Assembly (NCBI GenBank): GCA_965224785.1
Contig: OZ245062.1
Coordinates: 3,472,001-3,536,000 of the forward strand
Direction: 5' to 3'
DNA from: JALSNL01 sp036479585
GTDB lineage: Bacteria; Bacteroidota; Ignavibacteria; Ignavibacteriales; Melioribacteraceae
Length of the DNA: 64,000 bases
Within the stretch, counting starts at the first letter, position 1; every line of letters starts with the position of its first letter. Made by a program: the position numbers and the translations under genes. Shown here one piece after another: positions 1-7,804 of the stretch. Below the pieces are notes generated by a model. That model did not search any database and was not told where the DNA came from. It worked only from the letters and a program-made list of their open reading frames with translations.

Positions 1-47
1 AACCCAAACAAAAAATTAAAATTGAAGACGAAAAAATTCAGCATTAA
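1..47 (+). CDS. Possible 3' end of an upstream gene (partial)
   Basis: The frame beginning at base 3 is open to a TAA at 45-47 and encodes a charged tail ending KIQH. The frame beginning at base 1 is also open, to a TAA at 64-66, and encodes a very lysine-rich tail. Either could be the end of a gene that starts outside the window. The first looks more protein-like and leaves a 21 bp gap before the next start. Nothing more can be said about function. Confidence 0.2.
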   Translation, partial: PKQKIKIEDEKIQH

Positions 48-68
48 AAAATTCATTGGAGCTTAAAA

Positions 69-1385
69 ATGAATCAATTAAAAATTAAGCCTTTAGAAAT
101 TTACACACACAAACAAAGTGAACTTGGCTTTGTAGAAAAACTTGGTTTATCATTAGTGGGCTTTGGCACTTTGGCATTCCTTGTAAGTCTTACTGAAGTT
201 TCAAATAGTAATCCCTTATTGTTTTTCTTTTTAACATTTGGGTTGGTTTCACTTGGAGCCATAATATATTTTATTCCAAAAATAAAAGCAGCACCAGCCG
301 GAGTAAAAAATAATAAACTTTTCTTTAACAGTTTCACCTCGCGTAAAGTTGGTGCTTGGATTCTGGGAATTGTAATTACTGGCTTCTATGTTTTGCTTTA
401 TTGGTTTCCCACTACATTAGCAAATTGGATTACACTTGTTGAACCCTTAAGTCAATGGCTTAGAGGTACAAAAGCAGACCAATGGTTTTTGTACGGGACT
501 TTTTATACCCTCGCAGTTTTGGTAATGGGAGTAAGAGTTTTAATTAACAAACGACATAACAAGTATCAAATTTTCAGAACACTTTCAGTTATGTTTTTCC
601 AATTAGGATTTGCATTTTTAATTCCGGCAGTACTAATAAAGTTAAACCAACCTGAATTTTATTTTAGTTATTTCTGGCCACTTAAGTATCATTACTTGTT
701 TCCTGGTTCTGTTAACTATTTAGCAAAGAGTGGTGGACTTGGATACTTTATGGTTTTTTGGGGAGCTGGTATGACGTTTATTGCAACCCCTATTTTATCT
801 TACTTCTTTGGCAAACGATGGTACTGCTCTTGGGTTTGCGGATGTGGAGCTTTAGCAGAAACTGCCGGAGATCCTTTTAGGCACTTATCAGACAAATCTT
901 TAAAAGCTTGGAAGATTGAGCGATGGATGATTTATTCTATTTTAGTTTTTATAATTCTTACCACAATTTTAGTTTGGCTTAACTCATATTACAAAGGCGA
1001 ACTTTTAGGAAGTTTGTCAATGTCATTTTCTAAAACTTATGGCTTTTTAATTGGTGCAATGTTTAGTGGAGTTATAGGCGTAGGCTTTTATCCAATTATG
1101 GGAAGTAGAGTTTGGTGTAGATTTGGTTGCCCAATGGCAGCAATACTTGGTTTGTTTCAAAGAGCAAAATCTAAATTTAGAATTACTACTAACGGAGACC
1201 AATGTATTTCTTGTGGCAATTGCTCAACCTATTGTGAAATGGGAATTGATGTTCGCTCCTATGCACAAAGAGGAGAAAATATTGTTAGAGCAAGTTGTGT
1301 TGGCTGCGGTGTTTGTTCGGAGGTTTGTCCACGCGGAGTTTTAAAGCTAGAAAATGATTCTGCTGAAATTAGGTTTAATAGTTAG
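69..1385 (+). CDS. NapH/CcoG-like membrane polyferredoxin
   Basis: This is a 438-residue membrane iron-sulfur protein. About seven hydrophobic segments fill residues 20-370. A cysteine motif YCSWVCGCG lies at about residues 252-259 and a second GCP cysteine follows in the RFGCPMAA stretch; paired motifs of this kind are typical of NapH/NosR/CcoG-type proteins. Two ferredoxin motifs close the protein: CISCGNCSTYC (C379, C382, C385, C389) and CVGCGVCSEVCP (C410, C413, C416, C420). Known relatives pass electrons from the quinone pool to periplasmic reductases or assemble metal centres. GGAG at 58-61 sits well before ATG 69. The gene precedes a Psr/Phs-type molybdoenzyme cluster, so an electron-transfer role with it is inferred, not shown. 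The exact subfamily is uncertain. Confidence 0.8.
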   Translation: MNQLKIKPLEIYTHKQSELGFVEKLGLSLVGFGTLAFLVSLTEVSNSNPLLFFFLTFGLVSLGAIIYFIPKIKAAPAGVKNNKLFFNSFTSRKVGAWILGIVITGFYVLLYWFPTTLANWITLVEPLSQWLRGTKADQWFLYGTFYTLAVLVMGVRVLINKRHNKYQIFRTLSVMFFQLGFAFLIPAVLIKLNQPEFYFSYFWPLKYHYLFPGSVNYLAKSGGLGYFMVFWGAGMTFIATPILSYFFGKRWYCSWVCGCGALAETAGDPFRHLSDKSLKAWKIERWMIYSILVFIILTTILVWLNSYYKGELLGSLSMSFSKTYGFLIGAMFSGVIGVGFYPIMGSRVWCRFGCPMAAILGLFQRAKSKFRITTNGDQCISCGNCSTYCEMGIDVRSYAQRGENIVRASCVGCGVCSEVCPRGVLKLENDSAEIRFNS

Positions 1386-1606
1386 TAGAAACTAAATGAA
1401 CAAGAAAAATGTTTTATATTCTTTGAATATATCAAATAAAGTGTAGTATTTTTTCATTCTAGTAAAACAAAAGTAATTTTAACAAAGATAATCCGTCTTT
1501 TTATTCTAAAAAGAGATAAAACGGTACTCTCTCTTTCCCAAATATTAGAGAACTATATTTTCTACATTTCAGAAACAACTCAAAAAGCTAATATTTCCAA
1601 ATGGCA

Positions 1607-1638
1607 AGATAGTTGATAGTTATAAATATCAACTATCT
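1607..1638. promoter_or_regulatory. 11-bp inverted repeat before the MerR gene (candidate operator)
   Basis: AGATAGTTGAT at 1607-1617 is the exact reverse complement of ATCAACTATCT at 1628-1638, with a 10 bp AT-rich spacer. It ends 11 bp before the ATG of the MerR-type gene. MerR proteins bind dyads between promoter elements of genes they control, so this is a candidate autoregulatory site. A transcribed hairpin that occludes the start codon is the alternative. Confidence 0.5.
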
Positions 1639-1649
1639 AAGTGTTATCA

Positions 1650-2096
1650 ATGGAAACCAGCGTAAATACAAAAACTCCAATCTATCCAATAAGAACTGCG
1701 GCAAAGCTTCTTGGAATTTCTATTCCAACTCTTAGAATGTATGAGAAAGAAGGTTTAATAATTCCACATAAAACAGAAGGCAACCAACGAATTTATTCGG
1801 AAGCAGATTTGGAAAGGCTTCGTTGTATTAGGCGAGCAATCAGTGACTCCAAAATAAGTATAAACGGAATAAAAACTATCTATTCGCTAATTCCTTGCTG
1901 GGAGGTTGTGAAGTGTTCTGAAGACGATAGAAAAAACTGCAATGCGTTTCAAGGTCACGAACAGCCTTGTTGGACTTTCAATCATCCGAATACTATTTGT
2001 GCAGACAGAGATTGTAAAGAGTGCGATGTTTATACTAAATATTCCGAGTGCGGAAAAGTAAAAGGGTTAATAAAAAAAATATCAGGATTTAATTAA
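1650..2096 (+). CDS. MerR-family regulator with C-terminal cysteine-rich (two-CW-like) domain
   Basis: The first ~75 residues are a MerR helix-turn-helix: AAKLLGISIPTLRMYEKEGLI followed by RIYSEADLERLRCIRRA. The C-terminal ~65 residues replace the usual dimerisation helix with a cysteine-rich segment: CWEVVKC, then C, then QPCWTF, then CADRDCKECDVYTKYSEC. Two CW pairs spaced like this resemble the small 'two-CW' domain of unknown function, which may bind metal or a cluster. A GTG at 1641 would add three residues; ATG 1650 is preferred because it leaves the dyad at 1607-1638 upstream. The stop overlaps the next start (TAATG at 2094-2098), so the regulator is translationally coupled to the molybdoenzyme genes it probably controls. 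The inducer is unknown; a redox or sulfur signal is inferred. Confidence 0.75.
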   Translation: METSVNTKTPIYPIRTAAKLLGISIPTLRMYEKEGLIIPHKTEGNQRIYSEADLERLRCIRRAISDSKISINGIKTIYSLIPCWEVVKCSEDDRKNCNAFQGHEQPCWTFNHPNTICADRDCKECDVYTKYSECGKVKGLIKKISGFN

Positions 2097-4309
2097 TGAA
2101 CTCATTATCACGTAGAAGATTTTTAAAAATAACTGGAACAACATTTGGATCTGTAGTTGCAGTATCTACTTTAAGTTCCGTTGTTAAAGGTGCAAAAAAA
2201 GTTGATGAAAAAGTAATTGGAAATGCCTCAAAAGGAATTCAAAAAATTCCAACATATTGTGATGTTTGTTTTTGGAAGTGTGGAGCAATTGCTTATTTAA
2301 AAGATGGAAAGCTATGGAAGATAGAGGGCAACCCTGATGACCCACTAAGTAATGGACGATTATGTCCACGAGGAACAGGTGGAATAGGAGCACACTTTGA
2401 TGACCAAAGATTGAAAACGCCCTTGCTACGTAAGGGAAAGCGTGGAGAAGAAAAATTTGTTGAAGTAACTTGGGATGAAGCCTTTGAATATATAGCCAAG
2501 AAAATGAAAAAAATTAAAGCTGACTACGGTCCTGAATCAATGGCACTATTTAGCCACGGAGTTGGTGGGGCTTTTCTAAAACACTTAATGAAAGCTTATG
2601 GAACTCCAAACTTAACAGCTCCTTCTTTTGCACAATGTCGTGGACCAAGAGAAATTGGATTTGAACTTACTTACGGAGATGTGGTTGGTTCACCGGAGCG
2701 GACAGATATAAAAAACTCAAAATGTTTAGTTCTTATTGGCTCTCACCTTGGTGAAAATATGCACAATACTCAAGTGCAAGAATTTGCTGAAGCAATTGAA
2801 AAAGGAGCTTCAATAATTACAGTTGATCCTCGTTTTTCTGTAGCAGCTGGAAAGTCAAAATTTTATCTACCAATAAAGCCTGGCACAGATATGGCACTGC
2901 TATTGGCTTGGATGAACGTAATTGTAAATGAAAAATTATACGATGATGAATTCATTAATAAATATGCTTTTGGTTTTGAGCAATTTAAATATGAGATTTC
3001 AGAATATACTCCCGAGTGGGCTTACATAGAAACGACTATTGATCCTGAACTAATAAGAGAAACCGCTCGTGAAATGGCAAGATATAAACCGGCAACACTA
3101 ATTCATCCAGGACGACGTACTACTTGGTACGGAGATGATACTCAACGTAGCCGAGCTATAGCACTACTAAACGCTTTAATGGGAAACTGGGGAAAGAAAG
3201 GTGGATTTTATAATCCCTATAATGTTAATGTTCCAGGTTATCCTTATCCTGAATATCCAAAATCAGAAAAAGGTGCTGCTGATAATCCACATCATAAATA
3301 TCCATTTGCAGAAGGCGAAAAACTTTCAACTGGTTTGCGAGATGCTACACTTACTGAAAATCCTTATCCAATTAAAGGATGGTTTGTTTATGCAACCAAC
3401 TTAACACAGTCGCTGCCAAACACGCAAGAGACAATAGATGCAATTCAAAAATTAGATTTAATGGTTGTGGTTGATGTTGTTCCGAGTGAAATTGCCGGAT
3501 GGGCTGATGTTGTTCTGCCAGAAACCGTTTACCTTGAAAGGTATGATGATTTAAATACAGCTATGTTTAGAGAAAGTTTTGTTTCACTAAGACAACCAGT
3601 TGTTGATGCTCCAAATGATCAAAAACCAAATTGGTGGATTGCAAAACAACTAGCTAACAAACTCGGTCTTCAAAAATATTTCCCTTGGAAAAATGTTGAA
3701 GAATATTTGGATACAAGATTGAAAAGTGCAGGACTAAGTTTGGCAGAACTTAAAAAGAAAGGCGTTATCAAGGGACAGCCAGAACCCATATATAATGATG
3801 CAAACAATGAACCGGAATTTTATACACCAAGTGGCAAGATTGAATTTTATTCTCATCAACTAAAGGAAGCTGGTTTTGATCCAGTTCCAAAGTATATAAA
3901 ACCCGAACAACCACCAGCCGGATATTTTAGACTCTTATTTGGTAGAGCACCAATTCATTCATTCAGTAAAACTCAGTCCAATAAATATTTGTCAGACTTA
4001 ATGGATGAAAATGAATTATGGCTTAACGCTGATGTGGCGAAACGTTACGGAGTTAAGAATGGAGAATATGTAAAGTTAAAAAATCAAGATGGAGTTGTTA
4101 GTAGTAAAATAAAAGTAAAAGCAACTGAGAGAATTAGAACAGATTGTGTTTATATGGTTCACGGTTTTGGACAAAGATCAAAAATGTATAGAAAGACATT
4201 TAACAAAGGTGCAAGCGACTCGCAACTAATTACAAAATATAAAACAGATCCAATTATGGGTGGAACAGGAATGAATGTAAACTTTGTAACTTTTGAGTGG
4301 GAGACATAA
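2096..4309 (+). CDS. Psr/Phs-type molybdopterin oxidoreductase, catalytic subunit
   Basis: A 737-residue DMSO-reductase-superfamily enzyme. It begins with a twin-arginine signal (SRRRFLKITGTTFG, residues 4-17), so the folded, cofactor-loaded protein is exported. The 4Fe-4S motif is CDVCFWKC (C55, C58, C62) with a fourth Cys at 90 in RLCPRG. The likely molybdenum ligand is Cys181 in AQCRGPREIG, the position occupied by Cys in polysulfide, thiosulfate and arsenate reductases. The C-terminal molydopterin-binding domain starts around residue 615. With the next two genes it forms a standard catalytic / FeS / NrfD-type complex. Polysulfide or thiosulfate reduction is favoured by the adjacent sulfur-transport and rhodanese genes. 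Tetrathionate, arsenate or oxidative use cannot be excluded from sequence alone. Confidence 0.87.
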   Translation: MNSLSRRRFLKITGTTFGSVVAVSTLSSVVKGAKKVDEKVIGNASKGIQKIPTYCDVCFWKCGAIAYLKDGKLWKIEGNPDDPLSNGRLCPRGTGGIGAHFDDQRLKTPLLRKGKRGEEKFVEVTWDEAFEYIAKKMKKIKADYGPESMALFSHGVGGAFLKHLMKAYGTPNLTAPSFAQCRGPREIGFELTYGDVVGSPERTDIKNSKCLVLIGSHLGENMHNTQVQEFAEAIEKGASIITVDPRFSVAAGKSKFYLPIKPGTDMALLLAWMNVIVNEKLYDDEFINKYAFGFEQFKYEISEYTPEWAYIETTIDPELIRETAREMARYKPATLIHPGRRTTWYGDDTQRSRAIALLNALMGNWGKKGGFYNPYNVNVPGYPYPEYPKSEKGAADNPHHKYPFAEGEKLSTGLRDATLTENPYPIKGWFVYATNLTQSLPNTQETIDAIQKLDLMVVVDVVPSEIAGWADVVLPETVYLERYDDLNTAMFRESFVSLRQPVVDAPNDQKPNWWIAKQLANKLGLQKYFPWKNVEEYLDTRLKSAGLSLAELKKKGVIKGQPEPIYNDANNEPEFYTPSGKIEFYSHQLKEAGFDPVPKYIKPEQPPAGYFRLLFGRAPIHSFSKTQSNKYLSDLMDENELWLNADVAKRYGVKNGEYVKLKNQDGVVSSKIKVKATERIRTDCVYMVHGFGQRSKMYRKTFNKGASDSQLITKYKTDPIMGGTGMNVNFVTFEWET

Positions 4310-4310
4310 A

Positions 4311-4850
4311 ATGGCAAGATACGGAATGGTTATAGATACCACAAAATGTGTTGGATGCCAAGATTGCGTAATTGCCTGTCAAACAGAAAACAATGTGCCT
4401 GATGGTTTTTGCAGAGATTGGATAACCACAGAAGCAAAAGGAAAATTTCCAACAATTGAAATGGAAATTAGAACTGAGAGATGCAACCATTGTACGGATG
4501 CACCTTGTGTTTCTTGCTGTCCAACTGGAGCAAGTCATTACCACGATATTGGTGGAGTTATTCTTGTTAATCACGATGAATGTATTGGCTGCAAAGCTTG
4601 CATAGCTTCTTGTCCTTATGATGCAAGGTATGTTCATCCAGAAGGTTATGTTGATAAATGTACATTTTGCATTCACAGAGTTGAGAAGGGAGAAGACCCG
4701 GCTTGTGTTTCAGTATGTCCAACTCACTGTATGCACTTTGGAGATTTAGATGACCCAAATAGCAAAGTAAATAAATTGTTGAATTCAAGGAATCATCATT
4801 CGCTATTGCCAGAAGCTGGAACGAAACCTAATATATATTATTTGAAGTAA
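4311..4850 (+). CDS. Psr/Phs-type 4Fe-4S ferredoxin subunit
   Basis: A 179-residue electron-transfer subunit with four cysteine groups, enough for four 4Fe-4S clusters: CVGCQDCVIAC near the N terminus, CNHCTDAPCVSCCP, CIGCKACIASCP, and CTFCIHRVEKGEDPACVSVCP. This is the DmsB/PsrB/NrfC pattern. An in-frame TTG at 4293 lies inside the preceding gene; ATG 4311, one base after that gene's stop, gives the usual N terminus MARYGMVIDTTKC. It should bridge the membrane subunit encoded next and the molybdenum enzyme encoded before it. Confidence 0.9.
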   Translation: MARYGMVIDTTKCVGCQDCVIACQTENNVPDGFCRDWITTEAKGKFPTIEMEIRTERCNHCTDAPCVSCCPTGASHYHDIGGVILVNHDECIGCKACIASCPYDARYVHPEGYVDKCTFCIHRVEKGEDPACVSVCPTHCMHFGDLDDPNSKVNKLLNSRNHHSLLPEAGTKPNIYYLK

Positions 4851-4866
4851 AACCTTAGGATTTTTT

Positions 4867-5808
4867 ATGAACGAAATAACAACAACACGACACAATCATT
4901 TAATCGATCCAGTTCTCCACGCTTGGAGTTGGGAAATTCCTATTTATCTTTTCTTAGGTGGAATGGTTGCTGGGATGATGTTAATCTCCGGTTACTTTTT
5001 ATTTAAAGGAAGACACAAAGAAGAGAATTGTTCTTGCTACTATTTGCCTTACATTAGTATTGTTTTGTTATCAATTGGAATGTTTGTTTTGTTTCTTGAT
5101 CTTGAACATAAACTATATGTGTGGAGACTTTACACAACCTTTCAAATTACATCTGCAATGTCTTGGGGTTCGTGGATTTTGGTTCTAGTATATCCAATTC
5201 TATTTGCAAGTGTTTTATTACGTCCACCGAAATTTATAACAGATAAATTTCCAATAGTAGAGAAATGGCGAAATGATTTTTTAGAAAAACCATCGTGGAT
5301 AAAATATCTCGGAGTACTAACAATGTTCTTCGGTGCTGGCATCGGCTTATATACGGGGGTTTTACTAAGCTCGCTTGGTGCTCGTCCGCTTTGGAGTTCA
5401 TCAATTTTGTGGTTGCTGTTTTTGATTTCTGGACTTTCTGGAGCTGCAGCTTTTGTTCACGTAATTGCAAAAGATGCTTATGAAAGAATGCTATTGGCTA
5501 AAGCCGATAACGCTTTCTTAATTATTGAACTTTTTGTAATTGCCCTTTTTATTATTGGCCTGAAAACTGCAACGGAAGTTCAAGCATCTGCTGCAGATTT
5601 GTTGTTAGTTGGAAAGTTTGCTTCTAGCTTTTGGGTTTTTGTAATTGGATTGGGAATTGTTATTCCATTGTTCATTCAATTGTTGGCAGTTAATCATAAA
5701 ATTCATCATACACCATTAGCACCGCTTATGGTAATACTTGGTGGATTGATTTTACGATTTGTAATTGTTTCTGCCGGACAACACAGTCATTGGTTTGCGT
5801 TAAATTAA
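4867..5808 (+). CDS. NrfD/PsrC-type quinone-reactive membrane subunit
   Basis: A 313-residue protein with about eight transmembrane segments. The opening HAWSWEIPIYLFLGGMVAG followed by a Gly-rich helix is the NrfD/PsrC hallmark, and LDLEHKLYVWRLY fits the conserved charged/aromatic region by the quinone site. Members of this family anchor the molybdoenzyme pair to the membrane and exchange electrons with menaquinone without haem. It starts 16 bp after the FeS subunit. It completes the three-subunit complex. Confidence 0.88.
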   Translation: MNEITTTRHNHLIDPVLHAWSWEIPIYLFLGGMVAGMMLISGYFLFKGRHKEENCSCYYLPYISIVLLSIGMFVLFLDLEHKLYVWRLYTTFQITSAMSWGSWILVLVYPILFASVLLRPPKFITDKFPIVEKWRNDFLEKPSWIKYLGVLTMFFGAGIGLYTGVLLSSLGARPLWSSSILWLLFLISGLSGAAAFVHVIAKDAYERMLLAKADNAFLIIELFVIALFIIGLKTATEVQASAADLLLVGKFASSFWVFVIGLGIVIPLFIQLLAVNHKIHHTPLAPLMVILGGLILRFVIVSAGQHSHWFALN

Positions 5809-5843
5809 AGATTTAGTTTTAACAAATATATTGGAGAAAAGAT

Positions 5844-6419
5844 ATGTTCAAATTTAAAGATTGGTTTCATCATCACCATCATGATAATGTTCGCGAAGGC
5901 GAGTTGACACCTTACCATTACACAAATCCTTATTTAATAGGTTTGTTACTTGGTGTGGTTTTACTTGCAACATTCGTAATTATGGGAAGAGGGCTTGGAG
6001 CTTCCGGAGCCTTAAGTACTGTTGTAGCAGTTGGAGTAAATGCTGTATCTCCTGAAACAGCAAAAGGAAATGATTTTTTTCTCGGCTATCTTGGAAATGG
6101 AGAAACTAATCCATTTAAAAATTGGTTAGTGTTTCAAGTACTTGGTGTTATTGTTGGCGGATTTATTTCTGGAGCTATCGCAGGTCGTGCAAGATTTATA
6201 GTTTCCAAAGGACCAAGGATATCAAACAATAAAAGATTTATGTTTGCCTTTATTGGTGGAACACTAATGGGCTTTGGAGCTAAAATGGCTCGCGGTTGTA
6301 CAAGCGGTCAGGGTTTAACTGGCGGTGCTTTACTTAGTCTTGGTGGATGGGCATTTATGATGGCAACTTTTGCCGGAGCGTATGCGTTTGCTTATTTTAT
6401 GAGGAGGCAATGGACATGA
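5844..6419 (+). CDS. YeeE/YedE-family sulfur transporter, half-size protein 1
   Basis: A 191-residue protein with about four or five transmembrane segments. MGFGAKMARGCTSGQGLTGGA is the Cys-containing signature repeat of the YeeE/YedE (TsuA) family, whose studied members pass thiosulfate through conserved cysteines. The family often has H in the CxSGH position; here it is Q. The protein covers only about half of a full-length transporter; the next gene supplies the other half. Near the N terminus is a natural run of five histidines (residues 8-12). GGAG at 5832-5835 precedes the ATG. The substrate is probably thiosulfate or another reduced sulfur species, by family and context. Confidence 0.82.
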   Translation: MFKFKDWFHHHHHDNVREGELTPYHYTNPYLIGLLLGVVLLATFVIMGRGLGASGALSTVVAVGVNAVSPETAKGNDFFLGYLGNGETNPFKNWLVFQVLGVIVGGFISGAIAGRARFIVSKGPRISNNKRFMFAFIGGTLMGFGAKMARGCTSGQGLTGGALLSLGGWAFMMATFAGAYAFAYFMRRQWT

Positions 6420-7027
6420 ATTTACCCTTATTTAAATTCGGATATTTTAATGATGAGGTTAGTTTAATAGTTGCTTTTATAATTGGAATTGCTTTTGGCT
6501 TTGTTCTTGAACGTGGCGGTTTCGGTAGTGGACGACAGCTTGCCGCCCAATTTTACTTTACTGATATGCGTGTGTTCAAAGTTATGTTTACAGCAATAAC
6601 TTTTGCCATGATAGGAGTTTTCTATTTATCATGGATGGGGTTTTTAGATTTGTCACTTGTGTATATTTCAGATACATACATACTGCCACAAGCAGTTGGT
6701 GGATTGATATTGGGAGTTGGTTTTGTGGTTGGAGGCTACTGCCCTGGTACTTCTGGTGTAGCAATTGCAACCGGAAAAATAGACGCAATGTTTTATGGTG
6801 TTGGCGGATTCTTTGGAATATTTATTTTTGGAGAAATGTTTCCATGGATTGAAGACTTCTTTAATTCAACACATATGGGAAGAATTACTTTGCCGGAATA
6901 TTTTGGAATAGATTATGGAATAGTTTTATTTCTTGTTATTCTAATGGCAATTGCAGGATTTACAGGAGCTGATTGGGGTGAGAAAATAATGGCAAAGAAA
7001 AAATTAGCAAAAGCAAAGGAGAGTTAA
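6416..7027 (+). CDS. YeeE/YedE-family sulfur transporter, half-size protein 2
   Basis: A 203-residue membrane protein carrying the complementary half of a YeeE/YedE transporter: RGGFGSGRQLAAQFYF in the first hairpin and VVGGYCPGTSGVAIATGK, with the expected conserved Cys, in the second. The frame is open from 6347, but ATG 6416 is chosen because GAGGAGG at 6401-6407 is spaced 8 nt from it and the start overlaps the preceding stop as ATGA. That coupling argues for two subunits made in equal amounts, not a frameshifted single gene. The two halves probably form a heterodimeric channel. Confidence 0.82.
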   Translation: MNLPLFKFGYFNDEVSLIVAFIIGIAFGFVLERGGFGSGRQLAAQFYFTDMRVFKVMFTAITFAMIGVFYLSWMGFLDLSLVYISDTYILPQAVGGLILGVGFVVGGYCPGTSGVAIATGKIDAMFYGVGGFFGIFIFGEMFPWIEDFFNSTHMGRITLPEYFGIDYGIVLFLVILMAIAGFTGADWGEKIMAKKKLAKAKES

Positions 7028-7028
7028 A

Positions 7029-7688
7029 ATGTTATTAAAGAATTTTGCAGATATGCCACCAAGAAAACGAATTGGTCTGATAGCTATACTACTTGGTATC
7101 ATTGCTATTTTTGCTGGAGACCCAACAAGTAAAGCACGTACTACTATTGACGCAAAGGAGATTGCTCTTCTTTCAGACAGTGACATAATGGAAGTACATA
7201 CAGATGAATTGGCTGATTGGATTATTAAAGGAAAGTTCGATTACCGCTTAATCGATTTGCGTAATAAAGGTGAGTTTGATAAATACAACATTCCATCTTC
7301 TGAATGTCTTCTGGTAAATCAATTGTTAACATCTGACTTAGCAAGAAATGAGAAAATACTTCTTTACGGTGATAGTGAAAGAACTTCATCACAAGCATGG
7401 TTTCTTTTGAAAGCTGCAAAATACAAAAGTGTTAGTATTCTTAAAAATGGAATAGAAGGCTGGAAGAAACAAGTTCTCTTTCCAAAATGTACTTGCGATG
7501 TAAATCCTACAACCGGCCAAAAACATAATCATGCTAAACTTGCAGAGGTAAGTAATTTTTTTGGTGGTGGAATGCAAAGTGGTTCAGTTAAACCTACTGG
7601 AACAAAAATGGCAATGCCAACACTTGTAGCACCAGCCAAAATAACTCTTAAAAAATCAAGAGGTAAAAAGAAAAGAGAAGGGTGTTAA
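7029..7688 (+). CDS. Membrane-anchored rhodanese-like protein lacking the catalytic Cys
   Basis: A 219-residue protein. An N-terminal hydrophobic segment (about residues 14-27) is followed by a rhodanese fold at about 55-150: RLIDLRNKGEFDKYNIPSS, then LLYGDSERTSSQAWFLLKAAKY, then LKNGIEGWKK. The active-site loop normally starts with Cys after the hydrophobic strand; here that position is Gly114. Other cysteines occur after the domain (PKCTCD) and as the last residue. The Lys-rich tail is low in complexity. It starts one base after the transporter gene, so it belongs to the same operon. It may bind sulfur ligands or act as a scaffold; classical sulfurtransfer through the loop Cys is unlikely. 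Confidence 0.75.
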   Translation: MLLKNFADMPPRKRIGLIAILLGIIAIFAGDPTSKARTTIDAKEIALLSDSDIMEVHTDELADWIIKGKFDYRLIDLRNKGEFDKYNIPSSECLLVNQLLTSDLARNEKILLYGDSERTSSQAWFLLKAAKYKSVSILKNGIEGWKKQVLFPKCTCDVNPTTGQKHNHAKLAEVSNFFGGGMQSGSVKPTGTKMAMPTLVAPAKITLKKSRGKKKREGC

Positions 7689-7756
7689 GGCTTGCAACAC
7701 TTAGTGTATAAGAGATGATTAAATCTAATAGTGTAGTTATTTAAGAAATTATTTAA

Positions 7757-7791
7757 GAAGCTGAGATTTTCTTATTCAAAATATTAGCTTC
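7757..7791. terminator. Stem-loop between convergent genes (candidate terminator)
   Basis: GAAGCTGAGATTTT (7757-7770) pairs with AAAATATTAGCTTC (7778-7791) with one mismatch and one G-U pair around a 7 nt loop. It sits between the rhodanese gene and the convergent hexosaminidase gene. The run of U after the stem is weak on both strands. Confidence 0.4.
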
Positions 7792-7804
7792 CCAAAAAAC
7801 TATT

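Noticed and set aside
1496..1514. TCTTTTT / AAAAAGA inverted repeat after the polyferredoxin gene
   Set aside because: Only seven A-T-rich pairs with one G-C; too weak to call a terminator.
4293..4310. TTG start that would lengthen the ferredoxin subunit by six residues
   Set aside because: It lies inside the preceding gene and lacks a suitable ribosome site; ATG 4311 gives the family-typical N terminus.
6347..6419. A possible frameshift joining the two YeeE/YedE halves
   Set aside because: The second half has its own strong GAGGAGG site and ATG overlapping the first stop as ATGA, which is normal coupling; no sequence homology is lost at the junction.
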